This document shows positions 44,599-53,326 of a stretch of DNA of 64,000 bases, one piece after another (within the stretch, counting starts at the first letter, position 1; every line of letters begins with the position of its first letter). The DNA comes from Verticiella sediminum (GTDB lineage: Bacteria > Pseudomonadota > Gammaproteobacteria > Burkholderiales > Burkholderiaceae_B), in the NCBI RefSeq assembly GCF_007558815.1, contig NZ_VLTJ01000007.1, positions 62,001 to 126,000 of the forward strand. The letters run 5' to 3'. The translations under genes and the position numbers were made by a program. Under the pieces are notes generated by a model, which was given only the letters and a program-made list of their open reading frames with translations, did not search any database and was not told the DNA's origin.

Positions 44599-45749
44599 GC
44601 GCCGGCTTCTTCGCCGCCTGGCGCGCAACGTTGCTGGCCATCGTGACCGACCGCTATGCCGTGGTCACCATGATCGGTGCAGTGATCCTGTACTCGTTCT
44701 TCTATCCCTCGGCCTATCGTCACGAGGTGGCCAGCGACTTGCCGATCGTGGTGGTGGACCAGGACGCCAGCGCCTTGAGCCGCGCCCTGTTGCGCCGCGT
44801 GCAGGCGCTGCGCGAGGTGCGCGTGGTGGCCCAGGCCACAGACCTGGACGCGGCCCGGCGCATCGTGCAAGCGCGCGAGGCCGACGCCTTGCTCTACATC
44901 CCGCGCGACTTCGCCCGCGACGTGCTGCGCGGCCAGCAGGGCCCGCTGGTACTGCTGGCCGAGGGCGCCTACCTGGGGCGGGCAAGCTGGGCGCTGACCG
45001 GGCTGGCCGCCGCCGTCGGGGATTTCGCGGCGCAGGCGGCGGGCGCGCAGGCCAGGTTCCTCGGCGCGCCCATGCAGCCTCCCGTGCGACTCGTGCAACG
45101 CCCGCTCTTCAATACGCACGAAGGCTATGGCAGCAGCATCGTGCCAGGAGTATCCATCCTCATCGTGCACCAGACTTTGCTGATCGGCATCGGCGTGCTG
45201 CTGGGTACGCGCCGGCAGGCCACGGGCCGTCGCCTGAGCCTGCCGCCGCGCCGGCTGCTCGGCATGCTGGCCGGGTTCGCCACCGTCGGCCTGGGCGGTA
45301 TGCTGTACTACCTGGGCTTCACGGCCTGGGTGCAGGATTACCCGCGCGGCGGCAATCTGCCGGGGCTGCTCGTGGCGGCGCCCTTGCTGGTAGCGGCCAC
45401 GGTGCTCTTCGGCACCTTCGTCGGCAGCTACTTCGACACGCGCGAACGCGCCTTCCAGTATGTGACGGCCACCTCGATCCCGCTCTTTTTCCTGGCCAAC
45501 CTGTCCTGGCCCGACGTGCTGACGCCGCCGGCACTGCACACCGCCGCCCAGGCGCTTCCCATCGTGCCGGGCATCAACCTGATGGTGCGCCTCAATCAGA
45601 TGGGCGTGTCGCTGCATGAGGTGCGGGGCGAACTGTGGACGCTTGCCGGGCTGGTGCTCGGCTATGGTCTCTTGGTCTGCTGGCGTTTTCGGCCGCAGCG
45701 CCGGGCCGTCGCCCGCGCTGCGCTGCCGGCGCCGGCGAGGGAACCATGA
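44595..45749 (+). CDS. ABC-2 type permease, second subunit
   Basis: 384 residues, paralogous in layout to the preceding permease: N-terminal helix (about 22-40), periplasmic domain with DLPIVVVDQDASALSRALLR, then five to six C-terminal helices, with FFLANLSWPDVLTPP before the last ones. The two permeases probably form a heterodimer. The downstream neighbour is an unrelated toxin-antitoxin pair with its own promoter region. Confidence 0.88.
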   Translation: MSAGFFAAWRATLLAIVTDRYAVVTMIGAVILYSFFYPSAYRHEVASDLPIVVVDQDASALSRALLRRVQALREVRVVAQATDLDAARRIVQAREADALLYIPRDFARDVLRGQQGPLVLLAEGAYLGRASWALTGLAAAVGDFAAQAAGAQARFLGAPMQPPVRLVQRPLFNTHEGYGSSIVPGVSILIVHQTLLIGIGVLLGTRRQATGRRLSLPPRRLLGMLAGFATVGLGGMLYYLGFTAWVQDYPRGGNLPGLLVAAPLLVAATVLFGTFVGSYFDTRERAFQYVTATSIPLFFLANLSWPDVLTPPALHTAAQALPIVPGINLMVRLNQMGVSLHEVRGELWTLAGLVLGYGLLVCWRFRPQRRAVARAALPAPAREP

Positions 45750-45772
45750 ACGCCTGGCGTATACCTTTGGCT

Positions 45773-45795
45773 ATTTTGGCCAATATGGGTAAAAT
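45773..45795. promoter_or_regulatory. Probable toxin-antitoxin autoregulation operator
   Basis: A 23-bp imperfect palindrome (8 of 11 pairs match; outer arms ATTTT and AAAAT, inner CC-A and T-GG) lies in an AT-rich patch 43 bp before the antitoxin start. Phd/YefM-type antitoxins usually bind such sites. Confidence 0.55.
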
Positions 45796-45837
45796 GGGCT
45801 TGTCCGCGAACCCGACGCGCTCCCGCCAGGAGGCACC

Positions 45838-46194
45838 ATGACCACCGCCCTTCAGTCCCCTCCATTCGATACCCTGCCCCGCGCCGCGGCTTCGGATGTC
45901 AAGAAGCACGGCTGGCGCGGCGTCATGCGCAGGGTCAGCGAGCAGGGTAAACTCGTCATCACCAACCACAGCGCGCCCGAAGCCGTCGTGCTGTCCATGC
46001 GCGAATACAAGGCCCTCATGGCGGCCGTGGAGGCCGCCCATGAAAGCGCTGCCTCCGGGCTGGATGCCCTGCGCAGCCGCTTCGACGAGCGCCTGGCCGT
46101 CCTGCGCCAGGACGACGCCGCCGAGCGGCTGCGTTCCATCTTCGACGAGCCGGTCGCGCTCGAGGGTGCAGTCAAGGCCGGTAGCGGGTACTGA
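45838..46194 (+). CDS. Phd/YefM-family antitoxin
   Basis: 118 residues. The Phd-like DNA-binding part is in residues 15-65: an ARAAASDVKK-like opening (here PRAAASDVKK), then RVSEQGKLVITNHSAPEAVV and LSMREYKALM. A C-terminal helical extension of about 50 residues probably binds the toxin. The stop overlaps the toxin ATG by one base (TGATG), as in many type II systems. Residue identity with known antitoxins cannot be measured here. Confidence 0.82.
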   Translation: MTTALQSPPFDTLPRAAASDVKKHGWRGVMRRVSEQGKLVITNHSAPEAVVLSMREYKALMAAVEAAHESAASGLDALRSRFDERLAVLRQDDAAERLRSIFDEPVALEGAVKAGSGY

Positions 46195-46856
46195 TGCCCC
46201 GCCCGGCGCTGTATGTGCTTGCCGGCGTCAACGGCGCCGGCAAGAGTTCCATCGGCGGCCACCTGCTCACGCGCAAGGGGTTGGCCTGGTACAACCCCGA
46301 CACCTATGCGCGCGAACTGATCGCCCTGACGGGCTGCACCCAGGGCGAAGCCAACGCGGCCGCCTGGCAGGAGGGCATGCGCAGGCTCGACGCAGCCCTC
46401 GCCGCGGGCGAGACCTACGCCTTTGAGACCACCCTGGGCGGCAACACCGTGGCGCGCAAGATCGCCGCCGCTTCCCGCACCCACGACGTGATGGTCTGGT
46501 TCTGCGGGCTGGACACGCCCGAGCGGCACATCGCCCGCGTGCGCGCCCGGGTCCAGGCCGGCGGACATGACATTCCCGCCGACAAGATACGCGAACGCTA
46601 CGACGCCGCGCGCCTGAACCTGATCGCCCTCATGCCGCGTCTGGCCCGCCTGCACGTCTACGACAACAGCCAGGATGCCGCGCCCGGCGCCGGCGTGGCC
46701 GATCCGCGCCTGCTGCTCGACATGGCGCAAGGCCGGCCGCGCTGGCCCACCGCCGTGGACGATCTCGCGCGTACGCCGGAGTGGGCCAAGCCCCTGGTGG
46801 AGGCGGCCATGGCGGGCGGCGGTCAGGCTGCGCCCGCGCCCGTGCCGACATCCTGA
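46194..46856 (+). CDS. Zeta-type toxin (P-loop kinase)
   Basis: 220 residues. Walker A GVNGAGKSS (11-19), then WYNPDTYAREL with the zeta-type Asp, then the FETTLGG motif with the Glu/Thr pair of the substrate site and a basic R-x-x-x-R region (HIARVRARV). Zeta toxins phosphorylate UDP-N-acetyl sugars and so block wall synthesis; other family members act on different targets. Paired here with a Phd-like antitoxin rather than epsilon or PezA. The C-terminus (APAPVPTS) is flexible. Confidence 0.82.
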   Translation: MPRPALYVLAGVNGAGKSSIGGHLLTRKGLAWYNPDTYARELIALTGCTQGEANAAAWQEGMRRLDAALAAGETYAFETTLGGNTVARKIAAASRTHDVMVWFCGLDTPERHIARVRARVQAGGHDIPADKIRERYDAARLNLIALMPRLARLHVYDNSQDAAPGAGVADPRLLLDMAQGRPRWPTAVDDLARTPEWAKPLVEAAMAGGGQAAPAPVPTS

Positions 46857-47001
46857 ACACGCCGGAAGCGGCCGGACGGTGGCGTCCTGGTTTACGATGA
46901 CGCCCGCTGTCGCCGGCCGGCGCGCTGCATGTCCCGACGGGACGGGTGTGGCGCGCCGCGCGATGGCCGATGACAAGAAGAACCCTCGGGAGACTCCGTC
47001 C

Positions 47002-48108
47002 ATGCCGCTCATGGGGCGCCCAGCCTTCGCCATGCCGCTCGCGCAAGTTCACGATGCCGTCCCGCCCTGGGTGGCGGCCAGCGCCGATGCGCTCGACCAG
47101 GGCGTGCACACAAACACCTCCGCGCGCCCCACCGACGTGCTGCCGCGCCTGGCCGAGGCGGGCTATCTGGGCCTGGGCATCCCGCGCGCGGCCGGCGGCC
47201 AGGGCGGCGACATCACGGACGCGCTGGCCGCGGTCGTCGCGCTGGCCACGCAGTCGCTCACCGTGGCCTTCGTCTACTGGGCGCAGCGCGGCAGCCTCGA
47301 AATCGTGGCGAGCAGTCCCCAGGCGCAGGCTCGCGAGGCCCGCCTGCCCGCGCTGCTGTCGGGCGCACGCGCCGGCGCGCCCGGCCTGTCCAATGCCATG
47401 AAGAGCCTGGGCGGCCTCGAGCCCATGCGGGTGCAGGCCAGCCGGGACGACGGCGGCTGGCGCCTGGACGGCCGCGTGCCCTGGACCACCAACGCCCGCC
47501 CCGCGGGTTTCAGCGTGATGCTGGGCGCCACCCGTCCGGATGGCGGCGTCGCCGTCTTCGCCGTGGACGGGCCTTCGACGGGGCTGCGAGCCGAACCCCA
47601 AGGCCACCTCATCGGCCTGCGCGGCAGCCATACCGCGGCATTGGCGCTGCAAGCCGTGGCGGCAAACGCGCACGCCGTTCTGCACGAGGACCTGGCCTCG
47701 GCGCTACCGGCGTTCCGCCCGGCTTTCATCGGCCTGCAATGCGGCCTGTCGCTCGGGCTGGCGAGCGCCTGCATCGCGGCGGCGCGCGCCGCCGGCCCGC
47801 TGGCGGGCGCCGTCGCCCAGGGGCTGGATGCGTGCGAGCGCGAACTGGGCAGCCTGTACGATGAATTGCTCGCCGGGTTGCGCAGCGGCGCCTACGCCAC
47901 CGGCCCGGCCGCCCTGTTCCGCGTGCGCATCGCCCTGGCCTATCAGGTCCGGCAGGCCGCCTGGCTCGAACTGCAGGCGGGCGGCAGTCGCGCCTACCAG
48001 GAAGTCAACGGCACCGGTTTCGCGCGGCGCTGGCGCGAAGCCGCCTTCATCCCGATCATCACGCCGACGCTCGCCCAGCTCGAATCGCAATTGGCGGCGT
48101 TGCGGTGA
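47002..48108 (+). CDS. Acyl-CoA dehydrogenase-family flavoprotein
   Basis: 368 residues from the ATG at 47002 (GGGAG 9 nt upstream). The N-terminal helical domain (ADVLPRLAEAGYLGL-like; here TDVLPRLAEAGYLGLGIP) is followed by a beta-domain (GWRLDGRVPWTTNARPAG then HLIGLRGSHTAAL) and a C-terminal helical domain. The catalytic Glu motif of classical members is not recognisable, so it may be a flavin monooxygenase-like or non-catalytic relative. It lies on its own between the toxin pair and the Hsp70-like gene. Confidence 0.75.
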   Translation: MPLMGRPAFAMPLAQVHDAVPPWVAASADALDQGVHTNTSARPTDVLPRLAEAGYLGLGIPRAAGGQGGDITDALAAVVALATQSLTVAFVYWAQRGSLEIVASSPQAQAREARLPALLSGARAGAPGLSNAMKSLGGLEPMRVQASRDDGGWRLDGRVPWTTNARPAGFSVMLGATRPDGGVAVFAVDGPSTGLRAEPQGHLIGLRGSHTAALALQAVAANAHAVLHEDLASALPAFRPAFIGLQCGLSLGLASACIAAARAAGPLAGAVAQGLDACERELGSLYDELLAGLRSGAYATGPAALFRVRIALAYQVRQAAWLELQAGGSRAYQEVNGTGFARRWREAAFIPIITPTLAQLESQLAALR

Positions 48109-48157
48109 GTCTTGCGGCCTGAACGGCCGCCCCGGCGCCCGGGCCGGCGCCGCAGAG

Positions 48158-49411
48158 TCACCCCAGGCGCCGCTGTGCGTCCAGCGCAAGCCCCGAGCCG
48201 ATGCTGCCGAACAGGTCGCCTTCGACGTGGGCCGCCTCGGGCAGGCGCGCGGCGATGCGCTGGCGCAGCAGGGGCACGCGGCTGGAGCCGCCGGTGAAGA
48301 ACACGGTGTCGACGTCGGCGGCGCGCAGGCCGGCATCGACAAGGATGCGCTCGACGGCGCCATCGACGCGCTCGACCAGGCCGCCGATCGCCTGGTCCAG
48401 GGCCTGGCGGCTGAGGTTCGCGGTGAGGCCCTTGGCCAGGCGCGACAGGTCGACCTCGGCCTGGCCGGCGTCGGACAGCGAGATCTTCGCCTGCTCCACC
48501 TGGTAGGCCAGCCAATGGCCCGCCCGCGCGGCGACCAGGCTGAGCAGCAGGTCGAGCTTGTCCTTGTCCACGGCCTCGGCCCGGATCTGCTTCAACATGT
48601 CCTGCATCTTGCGTGTATAGACATTGTTGATGGTGTGCCAGCTCGCCAGATGGATGTAGGGCATGGCCGGCACCTGCTTGCCGCTGGTCAACTCGCCGCC
48701 CAGGCCCAGCATGGGCATGATGGCGGACAGGTTGAACTGCTTGTCGAAATCCGTGCCGCCGATGTGCACGCCGCCGTTGGCGAGGATGTCGTCGCGGCGC
48801 TCGGCGCGTCCGGCGCGCGCGGGGCCCAGGCGGATCAGCGAGAAGTCGGAGGTGCCCCCGCCGATGTCCACGACCAGCACCAGGGCTTCGGCGTCGATGC
48901 GGGATTCGTAGTCGAAAGCGGCGGCCAGCGGCTCGTACTGGAACAGGACGTCGCGAAAACCGACGTCGCGCGCAATGGCTTCGAGGGTGTCCTGCGCGAG
49001 CTGGTCGGCCTTGGCGTCGTCGTCCACGAAGAAGACGGGGCGGCCGAACACGGCGCGCTCGAGGCTGCGCCCGGCGCTCGCCTGCGCGCGTTCGCGCAGT
49101 TCGCGGATGTAGGCGGTCAACAGCACCCGGAACGGCATGGGCCGCCCACGCACCTCGGTGTGCCCTTCCATCAGCGAGCTGCCGAGCAGGCTCTTCATCG
49201 AACGCATGAGGCGGCCGTCGTAGCCGGCCAGATAGTCGGCGAGCGCGGCTCGGCCGTAGCTCACCTCCTCGTCGTCATCGTGAAAGAAGATCGCCGAAGG
49301 CAGCGTGGGCTTGTCGTCCTCGAGCTCGAGGAGACTGGGTTGACCCGGCCGGTACCAGCCAACAGTGGAGTTGGAAGTACCGAAGTCGACCCCGCAGGCA
49401 GATGTGGTCAT
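48158..49411 (-). CDS. YegD-like Hsp70-family protein
   Basis: 417 residues from the ATG at 49411. Hsp70/actin-type nucleotide-binding domain: phosphate 1 GVDFGTSNSTVGW, phosphate 2 VVDIGGGTSDFSLI, adenosine motif FFTGGSSRVPLLRQRI. There is no substrate-binding domain beyond it, as in E. coli YegD (about 450 residues). The role is unknown. It is convergent with the preceding flavoprotein. Confidence 0.92.
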   Translation of the reverse strand: MTTSACGVDFGTSNSTVGWYRPGQPSLLELEDDKPTLPSAIFFHDDDEEVSYGRAALADYLAGYDGRLMRSMKSLLGSSLMEGHTEVRGRPMPFRVLLTAYIRELRERAQASAGRSLERAVFGRPVFFVDDDAKADQLAQDTLEAIARDVGFRDVLFQYEPLAAAFDYESRIDAEALVLVVDIGGGTSDFSLIRLGPARAGRAERRDDILANGGVHIGGTDFDKQFNLSAIMPMLGLGGELTSGKQVPAMPYIHLASWHTINNVYTRKMQDMLKQIRAEAVDKDKLDLLLSLVAARAGHWLAYQVEQAKISLSDAGQAEVDLSRLAKGLTANLSRQALDQAIGGLVERVDGAVERILVDAGLRAADVDTVFFTGGSSRVPLLRQRIAARLPEAAHVEGDLFGSIGSGLALDAQRRLG

Positions 49412-49517
49412 GGCGGGTTCCGGCGGTTGGACCGCAACCGCTCGTGGCGGCACGGGCAAAACCGCACAGTGTAGACGATCCGCAAGGCCCGCCGGGCCGG
49501 CCCGTTCGCACGCTCGC

Positions 49518-50645
49518 TCAGAGCGTGCGCGCGATGATCTCCTTCATGATCTCGCTGGTGCCGCCGTAGATGCGCATCACGCGCGCATCGATCCAGGCGC
49601 GCCCGATGCCGTACTCGGCCATGTAGCCGTAGCCGCCGTGCATCTGCAGGAAGGCGTCGAGCAGCCTGCCCTGCGCCTCGGTCGAGGTGAGCTTGGCCAT
49701 GGCGGCCTGCACGGGCGTGAGTTCGCGCTTCAGATGCAGGGCCAGGCAGTGATCGACGAACACGCGCACCATTTCGACTTCCGCGCGCGCCTCGGCGAGC
49801 TTGAAGCGGGTGTTCTGGTAGTCGAAGATCGGCTGGCCGAAGGCCTTGCGCTCGCGCGTGTACTGCAGCGTCTGCTCGAGCATGGTCTCGATCGAGGTGG
49901 CCGCGCGCAGCGCGATGATGAGGCGCTCCTGCGCGAGTTCGTGCATGAGATAGGCGAAGCCCTTGCCTTCCTCGCCCAGGCGGTTGCCCACCGGCACGCG
50001 CACGTTGTCGAAGAAGAGTTCGGCGGTGTCCTGCGCGTGCAGGCCGATCTTCTCGAGCTTGCGCCCCTTGCTGAAGCCGGGCGTGCCCTCCTCCACCACG
50101 ATCAGCGAGACGCCCTTGGCGCCGGCCTGCGGGTCGGTCTTGCACACCACGACCACGATCTCGGAATTGTAGCCGTTGGTGATGAAGGTCTTCTGCCCGT
50201 TGATGACGTACTCGTCGCCCTCGCGCCTGGCATGGGCGCGCACGGACTTCAGGTCGCTGCCGGTGCCGGGCTCGGTCATGGCGATCGCGCCGATCAGCTC
50301 GCCGCGCGACATGCGCGGCAGCCAGCGTTCCTTCTGCTCGTCGGTACCGTAGCGGAAGATGTAGGGCGCGACGATGTCCGAATGCAGTGAGAAGCCCAGC
50401 CCGCTCGCGCCGGCCCGGGTGATCTCCTCGAGCAGGACGGCCGAGTGGCCGAAGTCGCCGCCCTGGCCGTAGGGCTCGGGCAGCATGGTGTTCAGGAGGC
50501 CTTCGCGGCCGGCCTTGCGCCAGACCTCCTTGGGCACGAGGCCGTCCTTCTCCCACTGATCGTGAAAGGGAATGACCTCGCGCTCCAGGAAGCGGCGGGC
50601 CTGTTCGCGGAAATGTTCGTGATCGTCGCGATAGACGGTACGCAT
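49518..50645 (-). CDS. Acyl-CoA dehydrogenase
   Basis: 375 residues, FAD-dependent. Family marks: AMTEPGTGSDL at the FAD site, ITNGYNSEIVVVVCKTD, the helix with QNTRFKLAEARAEVEMVRVF, and the C-terminal MHGGYGYMAEYGIGRAW then RIYGGTSEIMKEIIA, where the Glu is the catalytic base. It forms alpha,beta-unsaturated acyl-CoA from acyl-CoA. It lies 39 bp downstream of an acyl-CoA ligase, so the two probably activate and oxidise the same substrate. Confidence 0.95.
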   Translation of the reverse strand: MRTVYRDDHEHFREQARRFLEREVIPFHDQWEKDGLVPKEVWRKAGREGLLNTMLPEPYGQGGDFGHSAVLLEEITRAGASGLGFSLHSDIVAPYIFRYGTDEQKERWLPRMSRGELIGAIAMTEPGTGSDLKSVRAHARREGDEYVINGQKTFITNGYNSEIVVVVCKTDPQAGAKGVSLIVVEEGTPGFSKGRKLEKIGLHAQDTAELFFDNVRVPVGNRLGEEGKGFAYLMHELAQERLIIALRAATSIETMLEQTLQYTRERKAFGQPIFDYQNTRFKLAEARAEVEMVRVFVDHCLALHLKRELTPVQAAMAKLTSTEAQGRLLDAFLQMHGGYGYMAEYGIGRAWIDARVMRIYGGTSEIMKEIIARTL

Positions 50646-50684
50646 GTCGATGTTTCTCCTGCCTGTACGGCGATGGCTGTGGGT

Positions 50685-52274
50685 TCAGTTCGCCGCGCGC
50701 CTGGCTGGGCGCACCACGTGCCCGCCCACGGCATGATCGCGGAAATGGTCCTTGAGGCGGCGGCGCAGCAGCTTGCCGCTCTCCAGGCGCGGCAGCGGAT
50801 GATCGAAGACGAACACGCGCGGCACCTTCAGCCCGGCCAGTTGCTCGCGGCAGTGCGCAGCGAGCGTCTCGGCCATCGCCGCGTCGCCTTCGTAGCCGTC
50901 GTGCAGTTGCACGACAGCCAGCACCGATTCGCCGAACTCGGCGTCGGGCGCGCCGATCACGGCAACGTCGGCCACCGCCGGATGCTGGATCAGCGCGTTC
51001 TCGATCTCGGCCGGATAGATGTTCACGCCGCCCGACAGGATGAGGTCGACGCGCCGGTCGCTGAGGTAGAGATAGCCTTCGGCGTCGAGATGGCCCAGGT
51101 CGCCGTAGGTCGCCCAACCCTTGTCGTTGTAGGCCTTGCGGGTCTTCTCCGGGTCGTTGTGGTATTCGAAGCGCGGGCCGTCCGAGAAATACACGTTGCC
51201 GACGTCGCCCGGCGCCAGCTCGTTGCCGTCGTCATCCAGAATCCGCACCTTGCCGAGGATGGCCTGGCCGACCGAGCCCGGATGGGCAAGCCAGTTCTCG
51301 CTGTTGATGGAGGTGATGCCGGCCGATTCCGAACCCGCGTAATACTCGTACACGACGGGGCCGAACCAGTCGATGATCTGGCGCTTGACGTGCACCGGGC
51401 ACGGCGCGGCGGCATGGATGGCCACCTTCAGGCTGGACAGGTCGTAGCGCGCGCGCTCCTCCTCGGGCAGGTCGAGCATGCGCACGAACATGGTGGGCAC
51501 CCATTGGCTGTGCGTGACGCGAAAGTCCTGGATCGCCTGCAGCGCGACCTGCGGATCGAACTTGCGCATGGCGATGTTGCGCCCGCCGACTTCGGTGGTA
51601 CGCATCATGTAGCGCAAGGGGGCCGCGTGATAGAACGGCGCCGGCGACAGATACACGGTGTGCTCGTCGAAACCGTAGGTGCGGCGCCAGGATTCGAGTT
51701 CGGGCTCGGGCTCCAGGCGCCGCTCGTACGGCACCATGGCGCGGCGGATGCCCTTGGGCAGGCCGGTAGTGCCGGAGGAGTACAGCAGATCGCGGCCGAC
51801 CGGGCGCGGCGGCAGCTCGTCTGCCATGTCCACGCTGGCCAGCAGCGGCTCCAGCGCGGCCAGGCCCTCGGCCTCGCCTTCCATGACGTAGGCGGGCAAG
51901 GCGGCGTCGGCGGCCGTGCGCAGGATGTCGCGCGTCAGGCCGGCCATCGCCGGCGTGGTGAACACCGCCCGGGCGCCGCAGTCGGACAGCACGTAGCCGG
52001 CCTCGCGGCCCGTGAGATGGATGTTCACGGGCGTGTAGTAGAGCCCTGCCCGGCGCGCGGCCCAGGCCACGTCGAACAGCGCGAGGTTGTTCTCCATGAC
52101 CAGGCCGATGTTGTCCCCTGCCTGCAGGCCTTGTCCGATCAGCCAGCGGGCGATGCGCCCGGCGCGTTCGTCGAGCTCGCGCCAGGTGCGCGTTTGCACG
52201 ATGCCGCCCGCATCGATCAGGGTGAGTGCGGTTGCGTCGGTCTTTTGCTCGGCCCAGCGTCGCAGGGATGTCAT
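50685..52274 (-). CDS. AMP-forming acyl-CoA synthetase
   Basis: 529 residues from the ATG at 52274, with a GGAGACAG ribosome site. AMP-binding enzyme: P-loop YSSGTTGLPKGI, YYAGSESAG, and the A8 region YGDLGHLDAEGYLYLSDR then LILSGGVNIYPAEIENAL. The C-terminal lysine region is near RLESGKLLRRRLKD. It ligates CoA to a carboxylic acid of unknown identity. It begins a ligase-acyl-CoA dehydrogenase unit next to an IclR regulator. Confidence 0.94.
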   Translation of the reverse strand: MTSLRRWAEQKTDATALTLIDAGGIVQTRTWRELDERAGRIARWLIGQGLQAGDNIGLVMENNLALFDVAWAARRAGLYYTPVNIHLTGREAGYVLSDCGARAVFTTPAMAGLTRDILRTAADAALPAYVMEGEAEGLAALEPLLASVDMADELPPRPVGRDLLYSSGTTGLPKGIRRAMVPYERRLEPEPELESWRRTYGFDEHTVYLSPAPFYHAAPLRYMMRTTEVGGRNIAMRKFDPQVALQAIQDFRVTHSQWVPTMFVRMLDLPEEERARYDLSSLKVAIHAAAPCPVHVKRQIIDWFGPVVYEYYAGSESAGITSINSENWLAHPGSVGQAILGKVRILDDDGNELAPGDVGNVYFSDGPRFEYHNDPEKTRKAYNDKGWATYGDLGHLDAEGYLYLSDRRVDLILSGGVNIYPAEIENALIQHPAVADVAVIGAPDAEFGESVLAVVQLHDGYEGDAAMAETLAAHCREQLAGLKVPRVFVFDHPLPRLESGKLLRRRLKDHFRDHAVGGHVVRPARRAAN

Positions 52275-52344
52275 GTCTGTCTCCAATCGGGTGAAGCGCA
52301 CCGGCCGGGTTCGACCCGCGCGCGAATTCGTTGCCGTGTGCGGG

Positions 52345-53142
52345 TCAGCCGCCGCCCAGCGCCGCCTCGACCGTGCGCACCAGCGTCACCGCGCGCGGAC
52401 CGATGTCGCTGAAGATCTCGTCGCCGCGCAGGTTGAACTTGCCCACCGAGGTGGCCAGCACCCAGAACTCGCCGTCCACGCGCGTCGGGAACGGCACGGC
52501 GACGGTTTCGATTTCGCGGTGCAGGTCGCCATGGCTCAGGCACATGCCGTGTTCGGCCAGGCTGCGTTCGGCAGCCTGCAGGCGCTGCGCCAGCCAGGGG
52601 CGGCGCGCGCCGTCCGGATCGTGCAGCACCTGCTCGACGTAGTGCCGGCGCTCGGGCTCGCTCAGGCTGCACAGGTACGCCCGCCCCGACGCGGTACGCG
52701 CCACCGAGATGCGCCCGCCGATCTCGGGGCGGAACAGGACGCTGTCGGCGCCGTGCACGATCTCGACGTAGGTGAGTTCGTGGCGATCGGCGGCGACCAG
52801 CGCGACCTGGCCGCGCACATGATCGGCAAGCTCCTGCATGAGGGGACGGGCGAGTTGCCGGATGGTCATGCGCGCCAGCACGGGCGCTCCCAGCGTGAGC
52901 ATGCCCAGCCCCGGTACGTAGCGCGAGAGCCGTTCCGAATAGCGCAGCAGCCCCAGCTCGCAGAGCGTATCGAGCAGGCGCGCCAGCGTCGGCTTGGGCA
53001 GGCCGGTGGCCTGGGCCAGTTCCTTGACGCTCAGCGCCGTGCGGGTCGGCGTGAAGGCGCGCATCACGGCCACGCCGCGCGCCAGGGCGCCGACGAGCCG
53101 GGATTCGGCCTCGGTATCCGCAGGGACGGTGGCAATTTCCAT
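52345..53142 (-). CDS. IclR-family transcriptional regulator
   Basis: 265 residues from the ATG at 53142; a second ATG at 53166 would add 8. The N-terminal winged helix-turn-helix (ALSVKELAQATGLPKPTLAR then LLDTLCELGLL) is followed by the GAF-like effector domain with RPEIGGRISVARTASGRAYL and a C-terminal effector-binding end. It is divergent from the thiolase gene and adjacent to the ligase/dehydrogenase unit, so control of both is likely. The 184-bp upstream region carries a TGAGG-N6-CCTCA repeat at 53171-53186. Confidence 0.92.
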   Translation of the reverse strand: MEIATVPADTEAESRLVGALARGVAVMRAFTPTRTALSVKELAQATGLPKPTLARLLDTLCELGLLRYSERLSRYVPGLGMLTLGAPVLARMTIRQLARPLMQELADHVRGQVALVAADRHELTYVEIVHGADSVLFRPEIGGRISVARTASGRAYLCSLSEPERRHYVEQVLHDPDGARRPWLAQRLQAAERSLAEHGMCLSHGDLHREIETVAVPFPTRVDGEFWVLATSVGKFNLRGDEIFSDIGPRAVTLVRTVEAALGGG

Positions 53143-53326
53143 AGAATTTTGAGTTCTGGTTTCCATTTTTTGAGGATTGTGCCTCATTTTCTGGCATTCA
53201 GACATGGAAAAATGGCGTTGACGATGAATAAGTCGAGGCCTATAGTTCAACACCATCCGATGATCGATAACCATTAGACGGCCCTCCGCCGCCCCGAGAC
53301 TGCGCCGCGCGCGCCAAGGATCCTCC

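Noticed and set aside
48120-48160. GC-rich inverted repeats between the convergent flavoprotein and Hsp70-like genes as a terminator
   Set aside because: The GGCGCC palindromes are common in this GC-rich sequence and there is no U-tract on either strand.
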